Program-made: the position numbers and the translations under genes
The notes under the pieces: generated by a model
What the model saw: the letters and a program-made list of their open reading frames with translations, nothing else
The model's database searches: none
Told to the model about the DNA's origin: nothing
Part shown: positions 12,425-23,289 of the stretch, piece by piece
Numbering within the stretch: position 1 is the first letter of the stretch
How the letters are laid out: every line of letters starts with the position of its first letter
Origin: Cryptomeria japonica
Taxonomy: Eukaryota; Streptophyta; Pinopsida; Cupressales; Cupressaceae
Length of the DNA: 64,000 bases
Assembly: GCF_030272615.1 (NCBI RefSeq)
Contig: NC_081405.1
Span: 315,704,041-315,768,040 of the forward strand
Reading direction: 5' to 3'

Positions 12425-14422
12425 TTAGGATCACCCCCTTCTATAGGCTCAGATTCTCCTTGTACAATTGTTCCCCAATTATCATTGGATGTACCCATAT
12501 CTCCAATTGATACAGATGTGGATTCTTTCTCCACCGTCCATGTGGATCTTGTGGAGCCAAGCACGTCTGTGTGTGCTAGCATAGGAGTACCTGTTGAGAC
12601 CTCTCATGGTGGCTTGGAGAATGTCTTTGATGTGAATCGCTCATATGCCATCCTGTCCAGTGCATCTTTTCCCGAAGTTGATACTTCAACCATGAGTTTT
12701 AATAAGTTTATGACATAAGCTAATCACGAGTTGCCACTTGAACAAACGCTTGTCGCTGTCCAGACAAAGAGTTCTCCTAGAGTCACCACAAGTGCAAATT
12801 CATGTTATTGATCCAGGTGGTGATGAGTATGAAGAAAATATAATAGGATCACCCCCTTCTATAGGCTCAGATTCTCCTTGTACAATTGTTCCCCAATTAT
12901 CATTGGATGTACCCATATCTCCAATTGATACAGATGTGGATTCTTTCTCCACCGTCCATGTGGATCTTGTGGAGCCAAGCATGTCTGTGTGTGCTAGCAT
13001 AGGAGTACCTGTTGAGACCTCTCATGGTGGCTTGGAGAATGTCTTTGATGTGAATCACTCATATGCCGTCCTGTCCAGTGCATCTTTTCCCGAAGTTGAT
13101 ACTTCAATCATGAGTTTTAATAAGTTTATGACATAAGCTAATCACGAGTTGCCACTTGAACAAACGCTTGTCGCTGTCCAGACAAAGAGTTCTCCTAGAG
13201 TCACAACTGTGGTAGAGGCAAAGCTTGTTTCTTCTCAAACCACAATTGTGGTCTCAGATGTGAGCTCATTAGAACTACCCCCTTGGTTGAGTTCAGTCAT
13301 GCCCAAAAGGAAGAAGCAAGAGGTCTCTCCTGACATATTTGATTTCCAACAACTTAGGAAGCCTAGGCCCAGAGCTACCAAGAAGGTAAAAACAGTCTTG
13401 TGAGTGGTGGTAGATAGCAATAAAATGAAATATGCTGAAGTGGCAGAGCCTTTAGTTTAGAAACTACCAGAAGAAATGTAGTTGTCAGATTATAGGCTCA
13501 CCAAGATAGAACTTGGAAAGAAAATGCATACATGTATCATGCATGATGCTATGAATTTAGTGGCTTAATTGGTCCAAAGTTATGATGAGCTATTGGCAAA
13601 GAAGAATGAGCTCAAAGAGAAAAATTCATAGCTCATTACGGTGATCCAAAAGATCACTAATTCTTCAGAACAGGTTGATCCTTTGACCTCCTCCACATGT
13701 GAAAAACTATTAAACAATTGGAGAACGCTGCTCAAAAGGCCAAAACAGTTGATTCTTGGGTAGATCAATTAATTGATCAAAATACTCAAGTGGTGAAGAA
13801 AGCATTGCATGTTTTGATCAATCTACAAGCAACAAAGTTGAAGTTGAATTGGACTTTGGAGGCTTTTAATCAAAGTCTAGGTTCAATTTTGAAAGATCTT
13901 AAAATTTGGCGTGAGATGGATCAAATCAAATTGGAAATCCCATGCGACAATATGGTGATGCCTGGTAGAGAGAGATATATAGAATTTGATGAACTTTGGA
14001 CAAACAAGTCATTGGTTATCAAATACCCCATCAAAGATGTACATACTACACTTGAAATGAGTGATGAGATGGAACATGATATACTCTCTAATTTTGACAA
14101 AAGGTCTTGCAAGATTCTAAGTCATGATGGAGAGTTGCTCACAACAGATTCAATACTTAATGAATTGGTATCAAGTCTTTGCCAGGGGATAGAGTGTGAA
14201 CAGTTTATTGTGGATTCAATCCATAAGTTTATAAGTTATCTAGTGTTTTTCGATAAGATGCAATCTGTTCTTGAGGAGCACATGGATGCAACAATGAGAT
14301 ACTTTGATGTCATCACCAAGATAGTTACTGTTGCTAGGAATACAGTAGGTCATGATCATGATGAATTGAAAAAATCCATCGACAGTTTCCAATCCCTCAT
14401 GGCCAGAAATGGAAAAGGATAA
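12425..14422 (+). pseudogene. Element D accessory-protein ORF, disrupted
   Basis: I do not recognise this protein. A long reading frame can be followed to the stop at 14422 despite several in-frame stops (including those near 13134, 13401, 13456 and 13566) and a frameshift near 13710. The N-terminal part is acidic and rich in Ser, Thr and Pro. A basic PKRKKQ...RPRATKKVK stretch at 13310-13400 looks like a bipartite nuclear localisation signal. The longest open part, 13718-14422 (234 codons), is predicted mostly helical with heptad-like Leu/Ile spacing. No zinc knuckle, protease, RT or integrase is present. The stop codon overlaps a purine run next to an LTR, so this is probably the 3'-most or only ORF of an LTR element. 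The LARD insertion at 12424 cuts off its upstream part. Confidence 0.6.
12427..13204 (+). repeat. Tandem duplication (418-bp period) within element D ORF
   Basis: 12427-12786 and 12845-13204 are nearly identical (about 98% by eye) with a 418-bp offset. A 58-bp stretch at 12787-12844 precedes the second copy. Because 418 is not a multiple of three, the two copies lie in different frames (2 and 0), although both encode the same peptide segment ending in SFNKFMT plus a stop. The first copy begins within two bases of the LARD insertion site. Confidence 0.9.
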
Positions 14423-14423
14423 A

Positions 14424-15590
14424 TGTGTCTTTTGACACTCACTTTTTCTATATGCATTTTGTTTTCGACAAATTACATGTAATGTCAGGATTCATGATTA
14501 CAAGTGAATTTTCACTTGTAACTTTGTAAATTGTAATTACATGTAAACAAATTACAAGTTGGTTAGCAATAGAACTGTGATTTGAATAAGTCATATTTAG
14601 TTAGTTAGTTGTGGAAAAATTCCTAGTAAGTTAGACTTCTCCCACATTTTTCTCTTAGCCCCTCTCCTATATACACATGAGGGTGCCCTTTGTAATTTTT
14701 TTATCTTTTTGGCAACGAAGAAAACTCTGTAGAATTTTGCACTCATTGACACTTTGAGCTTTATAGTTGTAAACTGTTTTCTCTCAAGCAATATCAAAGA
14801 GTTTGAAATTTCAGATTTTGTGTTGAAGCCATACTTTGTATCCATTGTGTTCTTATGTCATATTATTGGGATATTTCTTTGTACTTGCTTGAAGTTGTTA
14901 AAAAGAGCTTCACTCTAAATATCTGCAGACTTTGTGCTGCAAATATTGAAGATTGAATTAGTTTAGTTTGCGGTTAAAATCTAAGAAGAGTTGCAAGACT
15001 TTGTGCTTGTGGTAATTCCCATTTAAAGTGATTCGAAAGTGCATCATACTCGCAGAATTTGCACTGCCATATGCTGTATATTGTTCTTATTTTATCATTC
15101 TGAAAAGGGTAGACAGGAATGTGGGAACTAAAGACTTTTTGCTTAGTTGTTGTTTTCTCATCCCGTAGGAGGTGACAAAAGTCTGTGGTTTCAGAAAACT
15201 TCATTTCCTCCCTTGGTTTTGTTTTAAGTTGTTATTATTTCTTAAAAACTGTTGTTTCTTTTCTGTGAAGAGGAAAGAATATAGTCTTTTTTGAAAAAAG
15301 AGGAAAGGTTGTTGTCCTATCCAAATTAGATTAAGTATTTAGTTAGTATTAGTTGTAAAGTGGGAGCCTTCCCTAAATTAGGAGAGTTTTATACTCACAC
15401 GCTATGGTTGAAACCACAATTTTGCACATGCTCTCAGGTGTACAAAATTTTCAACCAATACTGTGCAAAAGTAGAAAGACTGTGGTATTGTCTGCTTTCA
15501 AGAAGTGTCCGATAGAGTTGCTAATTGCTTCAAACAAGAATCTTTCCAAAGAAGACAATCTTTTTTAAAATGGAGAATGGAATACAATAA
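14424..15590 (+). mobile_element. Probable 3' LTR of element D (right end uncertain)
   Basis: A purine run (GGAAAAGGATAAA) at the end of the accessory ORF is followed by TGTGTC, a plausible PPT/LTR-start junction. The sequence has LTR character: a TATA-like CTATATAC near 14671, followed by T-rich leader-like sequence and no coding capacity. The first 130 bp contain inverted repeats built from ATTACATGTAA and ACAAGTGA/TCACTTGT. The partner LTR would lie left of the window, so neither boundary can be confirmed. Confidence 0.5.
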
Positions 15591-15673
15591 TTCATGATTT
15601 TAGCATTTCTTTTAATTGAACTATGTGAAGGTTGTTCATTGACTAAATAAGGCAATGATAATGTTCTTACCTA

Positions 15674-16296
15674 ATTGTAAAATGTTTTTTTGGATTCACT
15701 GTGTGCATTTTTAGATCGACATTTTAGATCACAATCAGTGATCTATCATCAGAAAGAGGAAGAATGAATTAGGATTGCAGATAAATCCTTATAAAGAGTA
15801 AAGTTATAGAGGAAGCTGAATTACCAAATATAAAAATAAATAAATGATCAAATATATAAAACTAGGAAAAAGAAAAAGAAACACAGAATACTGAAGAATA
15901 AGGAGAAAAATAAATAAATCAGAAAGAAGAATGAAACAAAAAAAAAGACGTTGAAAATAAGATTAAAAAATAAGGAATCATCCAAGATAGCACTACTAAT
16001 AATTTAAATAACAAAGTCTAAAGAATTAGCTACCAAAAATGTAAAATCCAAACTCTTAGATAAAGAAAGAACATAAATTAATCTCTATAAAAGATATTTT
16101 GGATAATAAATATATACCTTATAAGTTGGGAGAAAACACAATTGAAATCATACAAATAAACATACATGAATAGTGGTAGTAACAAACAAAGAGGTAAAAA
16201 AGAGACAAATGAAGCATGCATATACAATTGCTAATATATGCAAGAGAGAAAATAATTTAACAATTTAAATTTACATTTAACAAGATTTAATTAAGG
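15674..16296 (+). repeat. Left arm of long inverted repeat (element E)
   Basis: This ~620-bp stretch matches the reverse complement of 25587-26210 along its whole length at roughly 80-85% by eye. Shared landmarks include GATCTATCATCA/GATCCATCATCA followed by AGAGGAAGAATGAATTAGGA, then GAAAACACAATT, then a GAAGCATGCATA motif. Both arms are A-rich and non-coding on this strand. Long terminal inverted repeats are typical of some Mutator-like or foldback DNA transposons, but no transposase was seen, so the class is inference. Confidence 0.8.
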
Positions 16297-16302
16297 ATAT
16301 TA

Positions 16303-17076
16303 TGTTATGGGACTTTTTCCCATGAAAGAATTTGTAATAAAGGAATATATAAATTTCAAAGTAATTAAGAAACATTATTATAATGAAAAGGTGTGACTTT
16401 TGTAACCACCCTTGAGGTATTATTAAAAACCTGTAAATTAATAGAGAATGGGGGAGGAGGCACAGGAGAAGAATACAATACACAAAAGGATAAATTGAAA
16501 GGAGCACAAGAGAGGGGATAGTTAAGGTCTAGTGGTTGGGCATTGGGCATTGGAGAAGGGGCATACAGTGTGTGTCCAACTCGGGGTACAACGTACACCT
16601 GAGAGTGTCTTGGCCAGGGCTATGTGTATTTCATGTCGTGAAGGCATGTGCGGTTCTGTGTAAGAACCGTGTTTATTTCATGCCGTGAAGGCATGTGAGG
16701 TTCTATGTAAGAACTGTGTCCTCTTGGAGTGCTCCCTTGCCTAAAAATCCTAGGCCTGTAACTAATGCCTTGTGTGCCATAAATCAACTTCTTCTTGATT
16801 TACAGATATGGATTTATCAATTTTGTTTATAGTCATTGCCCTAATGTTTCACTGTTATTATTATTAATGTTTTACTATTTAAATTTTTGATATAATTGAT
16901 GTTTATAACAGTTCCTTCTTCAATATATTTTTTTGCATAGATATATTGTTATTTTTTTAATGTTTATTTAATATAATTTGTGAGTAACTTATCTATTATT
17001 ACATTAAGTAAATTAAATGATTAATAAATTACCTTACTTTTAAAACTATTTACATTGGGCGAAAAGGTGAATTACA
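16303..17076 (+). mobile_element. Element B 5' LTR (774 bp)
   Basis: Starts TGTTATGGGAC, ends GTGAATTACA, and is followed after two bases by a primer binding site. It is repeated at 20685-22074; after removing an insertion and a 190-bp duplication there, that copy is also 774 bp. A direct repeat of about 55 bp (ATTTCATG..GTGAAGGCATGTG) occurs at 16628-16720. No 5-bp target duplication matches between the outer flanks. Confidence 0.9.
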
Positions 17077-17078
17077 TT

Positions 17079-17090
17079 TGGTATCAGAGC
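17079..17090 (+). other. Primer binding site of element B
   Basis: TGGTATCAGAGC, a perfect 12-base match to the plant initiator-Met tRNA primer site, two bases after the 5' LTR end at 17076. This sets plus-strand orientation for element B. Confidence 0.92.
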
Positions 17091-18507
17091 CAAAGTGTTC
17101 TTTAGAGACAAAAATAGGATTTACATAAATGATAGGATTAATATATCTTAAAATTTTTACTTATAACCATATGATAACTTTTACCTGGAAAAGAAATCAC
17201 AATTTGAATTTGCCAACTTTTACCTTGAAGAGAAATTACAATTTAAATTTGCCAAACTTTGTTAGCATGGTAAATTGATAAATTAAATATTTTCAATTAA
17301 TATTTCAAAAAAAAAAAAAGACTAAACAAAAAGAAACTTGAAAATATTTTTTCTTCTTTTTACCTACGATCCCATAAGCAAAACATTGAAACTAAATATT
17401 AAATCTGCAACCCTATTGGTATGGTAAGTTGGATTGGTTGGAGTGATAAAATTTACTAGCATGTGAAACATTTGAAATTATAACGTAGTAGTAATCTACC
17501 CTATTTTTAAAGCAACTGTGGTCTTTATCTTCTAGCCTGATAAAATTTTATTTCCATTTAGGGTTCTTTGTTCTAAAATTCGTTCGAAATCGATAGCGAC
17601 TTTTGGTTATTCTTTAATGAGATTTTTTTTAACTACTACATAAAAGTCCCTTGATAATTTATTTATTCACCAACTTAAATATCTAAGATCTTGGTATATA
17701 GGAAGGAGCAATGGAGAAATATTATAAATCGGTAAGAATTATGAAATCCATCAATATTTTCTATTGTGTTAGTTTATTTTTCGAATGAATGTAGTCCAGT
17801 AAAAATACACATTTGAGCAAACTGTGATCTGCTCACCTCATAGAATATTTGATGTGCTGATTAGCAAATGAAATTCATTGGAGTCTTATGTGTAAAACTA
17901 AGACAAACACAAATGAACTTGGAATAGAATAATAAGTCGTATTAAATTGATTAAATGAACACGAGACAAAATTTCTTGCCTGAAGTCTAGAACAAAATTC
18001 AAAATTACAGCCAATATTTCATCTGAAAAATAGTTATTCAAACATTGGTACATTCCTTGCTTCATGAATCACAAACTCACCATTAACACTTTAATTTAAA
18101 ATTTTGTAAAAATTAAGTTGCACATGTCAAAACTGCCTTGAAGCCAGAATAAAAGTTATTTATTTGACGGGGTGTTCACATGACAAAGATAATAGTATGA
18201 TATTTGTATGCAGAAACAGAGTTGATCATTGATGCAATTGGTGCTATGAGAAGGAAAAAAAAAAAAAGAAATCTTTTCTTTTTTTGTGCATAGACATGTC
18301 CACATTATCATAGCAGATGACAACTCTATATATGAGGATTTAGAATTAATAATTATTCTTCACTATGGTTTTGAATCTCTGCATACAAAGCTATGACATG
18401 TCAAGTGGAATGTAAACAAAGACAGGAAGTGAATTGATAAGGAATAAATGACCATGGAAGTGTGTCTTACCTCATTGAGTCTGTGCCTAAAGTGGGGTAG
18501 TATTTAA

Positions 18508-18538
<31 letters not shown>

Positions 18539-20671
18539 TTATCAGGCACAAATTTACTTACATTAGTATTAATTTATCAAACTTTTAAGCAAACTAATCC
18601 AATGATTATAGACAATAGATAAGAATATAGAAATGTATAAGATGATGAAGGGTTTCATAATGCTATTATTGTTCAATGATGATACTATGATAGTGTGCGA
18701 ATAGAATAGGGAACGGTCATAAGTACTGAAAAGGTTGATGTGGGATTTAATTTGAATTTTTAAATTTTAAGTTCAAGTTTTCATGTAGAGGCAACTAGGT
18801 GTAATTCCACACATGAAAATCTTATCTAGGCTAGCAAATAGAAGATTTGAATCAATTTTTATGGATGAATGATATAGCTAAAAATAATAATAATAAATTA
18901 TACAAGTTTGAAATTTTCACCTATATATATTTACTCCATATTGATGTATGTGTGTATTATTATGAAGATATATAAATCCAACAATCAACATGGAAAACAT
19001 TTAAGAATACAAAGATGAAAAACAAGTGGAGAACAAGTGTTATACCCTTCTAAAATGAGTGTTTTGTTAGAAATTTGTAAAAGATAAAATAATGTTATAA
19101 AGAGAACATATTACACAATAAGAAAATAACTATAACTTGCTTGGAGATTACCCTTAATAAAATACAATTAAAATCAAGAAAGAGATTATGTCCAAGATAA
19201 ATATGATAGGGATTTTCAACTATGTGAAAATATGGAAGGAGAGTTTAAGGTTCTTACTATTCAAAATGGTTGATTAAACTCCCTTTAGTATGGAAGTATC
19301 TATGAAACTATCATGCCAACACATAACCCATTAATGGAACATTAATGACATATATAAATCCCCCTTAATTGATTGTATATAAAGGGTGCATGAAGTTGTA
19401 GTAGTGGATAATGTAGACATGGTAACATTTATGAAAGTATAAATCACTAGGCAAAGTAAATCGTGCTACGCAGATTGAAATTAGAAATTGTATCTTCTTA
19501 GTAGATGCTCCACATTTTGAAACCCCCCTTTTTTTTATATAAGGTATATACATGAAGCTATAGGTTACATCATGGGCCCATAACCCTTAGGTCCCAGGAT
19601 CACTTTTCTCCTAAAATTAGTCAAATATTTTGCTATTAGAGTACATTGGTTAAAATGATATAATAGTTTACTAGATTTAGAATTAGTATGTTTCTCGTAC
19701 TCTTAGACATGAGGACATGTGTATTTTTTACAAGGGGAGAAATCACCTCTAAAATTTCAAATACTCATTGATCTTTCGTAGTGGAAAAAAAAGAAAAAAA
19801 AAGGGCTATGGAAAAAAAATATATAAGCAAGGTCTTGGCTTATCTTCACAAGTTATAATCTATCTCAAGGTTAATAATATTTTGGTAGATAATAGTTATA
19901 TACCCAAATTAAAAAAATATTGTACTACATTTTGAAAGAAATGGGAAAAACAACAAATAAAGTGTGTATGGTCTCTTTGAATCATAAATCTTACTAGGGA
20001 TCACTACTATATAGTTTTCTTGTAAATTTTACCATGAATTTCCTATAAAAAAATAATCCTTAACCATCATTAGAAGGTACCAATATCCTTGTCAAGTGTC
20101 ATCTCATCAAACATCCTTGGATTAAAATAAAGGAATGATTAAACCTAATATTATGTTTTGATAATTTGATATTTTTAAAAAATATTTTTAAGATGCTTGG
20201 TAAGATTCCTATATTTTAATTTATTTTGTACTTTTTTATTGGACTTGATCAACCCAATAATTTTGTACATGTTTTTCGTTTGATATATGAAGGATATTCA
20301 TGTAGGCTAGAATGCATGAATATTGCCATATCGTCTTGGAATGTATGTTGAGTCTATAGATTGTATTTTTATAAATTATGGGTGACCATATATATAAGAC
20401 ATGCATGGTAAGTGTTGTGTGCTCACAAAAGGAGCTACATGAATGAGTAAAATGATTAAACACATAAACTATAATAAGTTCTCCAAATGCATGATATTTA
20501 AAGATGGAACAAAAAACATATTTAAAAGAAGCTTTGTGAATTAAATGATGAAAATAATGTAGGTAAATTAAAATATAAATAGAAAATTAATCAAGTATGC
20601 AAATATTCAATTAATAACTACATGTTTCTCTTGCAGATGCATCTCTTTCTATTGAGGACAATAGCTAAATT

Positions 20672-20684
20672 AGAAGGGGAAAAA
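20672..20684 (+). other. Polypurine tract of element B
   Basis: Purine run AGAAGGGGAAAAA immediately before the 3' LTR start TGTTATGGGAC. It matches the expected position of a plus-strand primer. Confidence 0.85.
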
Positions 20685-22074
20685 TGTTATGGGACTTTTT
20701 CCTGTGAAAGAATTTGTAATAAAGGAATATATAAATTTCAAAGTAATTAAGAAACATTATTATAATGAAAGGGTGTGACTTTTGTAACCACCCTTGGGGT
20801 ATTATTAAAAACCTGTAAATTAATAGAGAATGGGGGAGGAGGCACAAGAGAAGAATACAATACACAAAAGGATAAATTGAAAGGAGCACAAGAGAGGGGA
20901 TAGTTAAGGTTTGGTTGTTGGGCATTGGTGTAAATAAATATTCATTTTGGATATTATTACACTTACTTAAGTTAACTTAGGATAATGCATCTCTTCGTAG
21001 TTTGGATTTGAGACACTTAGGGATAGAGCTTGTAGGAGAGATTCCACCTTTTGTGGTCTTATTTTGCTGTTACACTCCACATTCGGTGGGTCATCCACCT
21101 CTTGTGGAATATTATATTATTTCTCCTACCTACCCCTAGTATTTCTTACCTACCCTTGTCTCTCATTGAGCCACATGTCATATTTGTGTGCTCATACATC
21201 CATATTGCCTTGCCTATATAAGCAAGCCTATATTCATTGTATTGGTTAATTCAGTTGATCATTTTGCATATTGATGAGAATACAGTTTGTTCTTGTCATT
21301 CTATTGTCTCTTTTATGCTTTTCATTGTGCTCTTGATCCTGGCAAAATCCTACACAAAGTAATTAAGAAACATTATTATAATGAAAGGGTGTGACTTTTG
21401 TAACCACCCTTGGGGTATTATTAAAAACCTGTAAATTAATAGAGAATGGGGGAGGAGGCACAGGAGAAGAATACAATACACAAAAGGATAAATTGAAAGG
21501 AGCACAAGAGAGGGGATAGTTAAGGTCTAGTGGTTGGGCATTGGGCATTGGAGAAGGGGCATACAGTGTGTGTCCAAGTCGGGGTACATCGTACACTTGG
21601 GAGTGTCTTGGCCAGGGCTATATGTATTTCATGTCGTGAAGGCATGTGGGGTTCTATGTAAGAACCGTGTTTATTTCATGCTGTGAAGGCATGTGGGGTT
21701 CTGTGTAAGAACCGTGTCCTCCTGGAGTGCTCCCTTGCCTAAAAACCCTAGGCCTCTAACTAATCCTTCGTGTGCCAGAAATCAGCTTCTTCTTGACTTA
21801 CAGATATGTATTTATCAATTTTGTTTATAGTCATTGCCCTAATGTTTCACTGTTATTATTATTAATGTTTTACTATTTAAATTATTGATATAATTGATGT
21901 TTATAAAAGTTCCTTCTTCAATATATTTTTTTGCATAGATATATTGTTATTTTTTTAATGTTTATTTAATATAATTTGTGAGTAACTTATCTATTATTAC
22001 ATTAAGTAAATTAAATGATTAATAAATTACCTTACTTTTAAAACTATTTACATTGGACAAAAAGGTGAATTACA
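20685..22074 (+). mobile_element. Element B 3' LTR, interrupted by an LTR-like insertion
   Basis: Matches the 5' LTR from TGTTATGGGAC to GTGAATTACA. The copy is interrupted at 20928 by a 426-bp sequence with TG/CA ends. After the insertion, the LTR resumes at a point 190 bp earlier, so 20739-20928 is repeated at 21355-21544. The arithmetic is exact: 1390 minus 426 minus 190 equals 774, the size of the intact 5' LTR. Confidence 0.9.
20929..21354 (+). mobile_element. Solo LTR (426 bp) inside element B 3' LTR
   Basis: Begins TGTAAATAAATATTC and ends AAATCCTACA, giving TG/CA termini and TGTA/TACA inverted ends. A good TATA box (TATATAAG) is at 21215-21222 on the plus strand. It contains repeated mini-palindromes of the form CCACCTNTTGTGG at about 21046 and 21090. 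No internal domain follows, so it is a solo LTR or an LTR-only insertion. The flanks are not a 5-bp duplication but a 190-bp direct repeat. Confidence 0.75.
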
Positions 22075-22350
22075 CATGAAGTTTCCACAATCCATGAGAT
22101 ATTGATTAATTGTTTCTGGAATTGATTGTGTGTAATTTTTTTACATCAACTTTTCGGATCACACTTCGTGATCCATCATCAGGATGAAGCAAGTTAGAGT
22201 GTTTCGGATAACACTCCATGATCCATCATTCAGATGAAGCAAGTTAGAGAGTATGTTGTCTAACTTGCTTCACCCTGATGATGGAATAGATCATAGAGTG
22301 TGATATGAAATATTGATGCAAAAAATTTAGACATAATCAATTCCGGAAAT
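22075..22350. mobile_element. Palindromic MITE-like or foldback sequence
   Basis: A left arm (22105-22195) and a right arm (about 22256-22350) are inverted copies of each other at roughly 80% identity. Both run from AATTG-TTTC-GGAATTGATT inward to GATGAAGCAAGTTAGA. A partial third copy of the GATCCATCATC motif is at 22203-22245. The motif family is shared with the ends of the long inverted repeats at 15674 and 26210 and with the insertion at 37237. It abuts the end of element B directly. No clear target duplication was found. Confidence 0.6.
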
Positions 22351-23266
22351 AATTGATCAAGATTTAATTAACATGCAAAAGATGTCACAAAAACTAATAA
22401 AGATTAGTAGAATTAATGCTAACAATCATTTTAATAAAGCTTAGATCTAATGAAAGTAGAAAATAAAGAGTAGAAACAATCATCTAATAAGAGTACTAAT
22501 CATAAATATATACCACAAAAAAATATTAGAACAAATAAACCAACCATACATTACAAAAGAAGAATATTAATACACTTAAACAAAATAAAAGCTATCCCCC
22601 TGAATTAACATGATCTTTCCTAGCAATACAAGAGTAAATAAAAGATAAAACAAATTCAAATTAAAAGACACTAGCAAAAGTGAAAAAAATATAAATGAAA
22701 CAAAGTTACAACTCAAATTATAGAATAAAAACTAAAGTTAATTGAAAAATAGACATAAAACTAAACTAAAACTATGCTATGTAAGAAAAAAAAAAAGTTA
22801 TTCAAGACAAAATACCAAGAACATATACAATTCATAAACAAAATAAAAACTATCCATCTAATTTTATTCAAATTATCCTAACAAAAACAAGTAAAAAGGA
22901 TTAAAAATATTCAAAAAATGACAAATCTAAACTCCAATATCTAAAAAAAGACTACTACTAAAAAATCAAAAAATGATTTCTATTACTAATTTTAAGAAAG
23001 ACATAAAATTTTACAAACACAAAGAAAGGAAATAAATACTTTATCTAAGGAAAATATATATGATGAAACTAGAACGAAATAGAAAATTTAGTAAAGAAGA
23101 AAGAAGATAAAAGCAAGATAAAGAAAAAGATTGTTTCTTACCACCAAACATGATTTAAGTAAAGGGGTAAGAAAATAATGTGTAATAAAATAAGTTAATT
23201 GGAATCATACAAACACTCAAGAATTAAAAGGAGGAACTTCAATATTAAGAATTATTTTAGATATGG
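22351..23266. other. Non-coding A-rich stretch inside element E
   Basis: The plus strand is strongly A-rich with no ORF of note. It opens with AAGATTTAATTAACAT, which matches the inner end of both long inverted-repeat arms (near 16284 and the complement of 25587). It may therefore be the continuation of element E beyond the inserted element B and MITE-like sequence. No gene is visible. Confidence 0.5.
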
Positions 23267-23289
23267 AATAGAATATCAACCACTATGTT
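23267..23289. repeat. LINE target-site duplication, left copy
   Basis: A 23-bp sequence starting AATAGAATATC and ending CACTATGTT is repeated perfectly at 24979-25001. Variable-length perfect flanking repeats of this kind are the hallmark of target-primed reverse transcription. They delimit the LINE as 23290-24978. Confidence 0.93.

Larger units (their letters stand above)
17077..20684 (+). mobile_element. Element B internal domain, non-coding (3.6 kb)
   Basis: Sequence between the two B LTRs. No gag or pol similarity and no ORF above about 77 codons on either strand. An (AAT)n run lies at 18508-18537. The 3' part (about 20140-20640) reappears in decayed form at 40400-40890 and partly at 26590-26680, showing that B is a repeat family. 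It is a non-autonomous LTR element, dependent on proteins made elsewhere. Confidence 0.8.
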
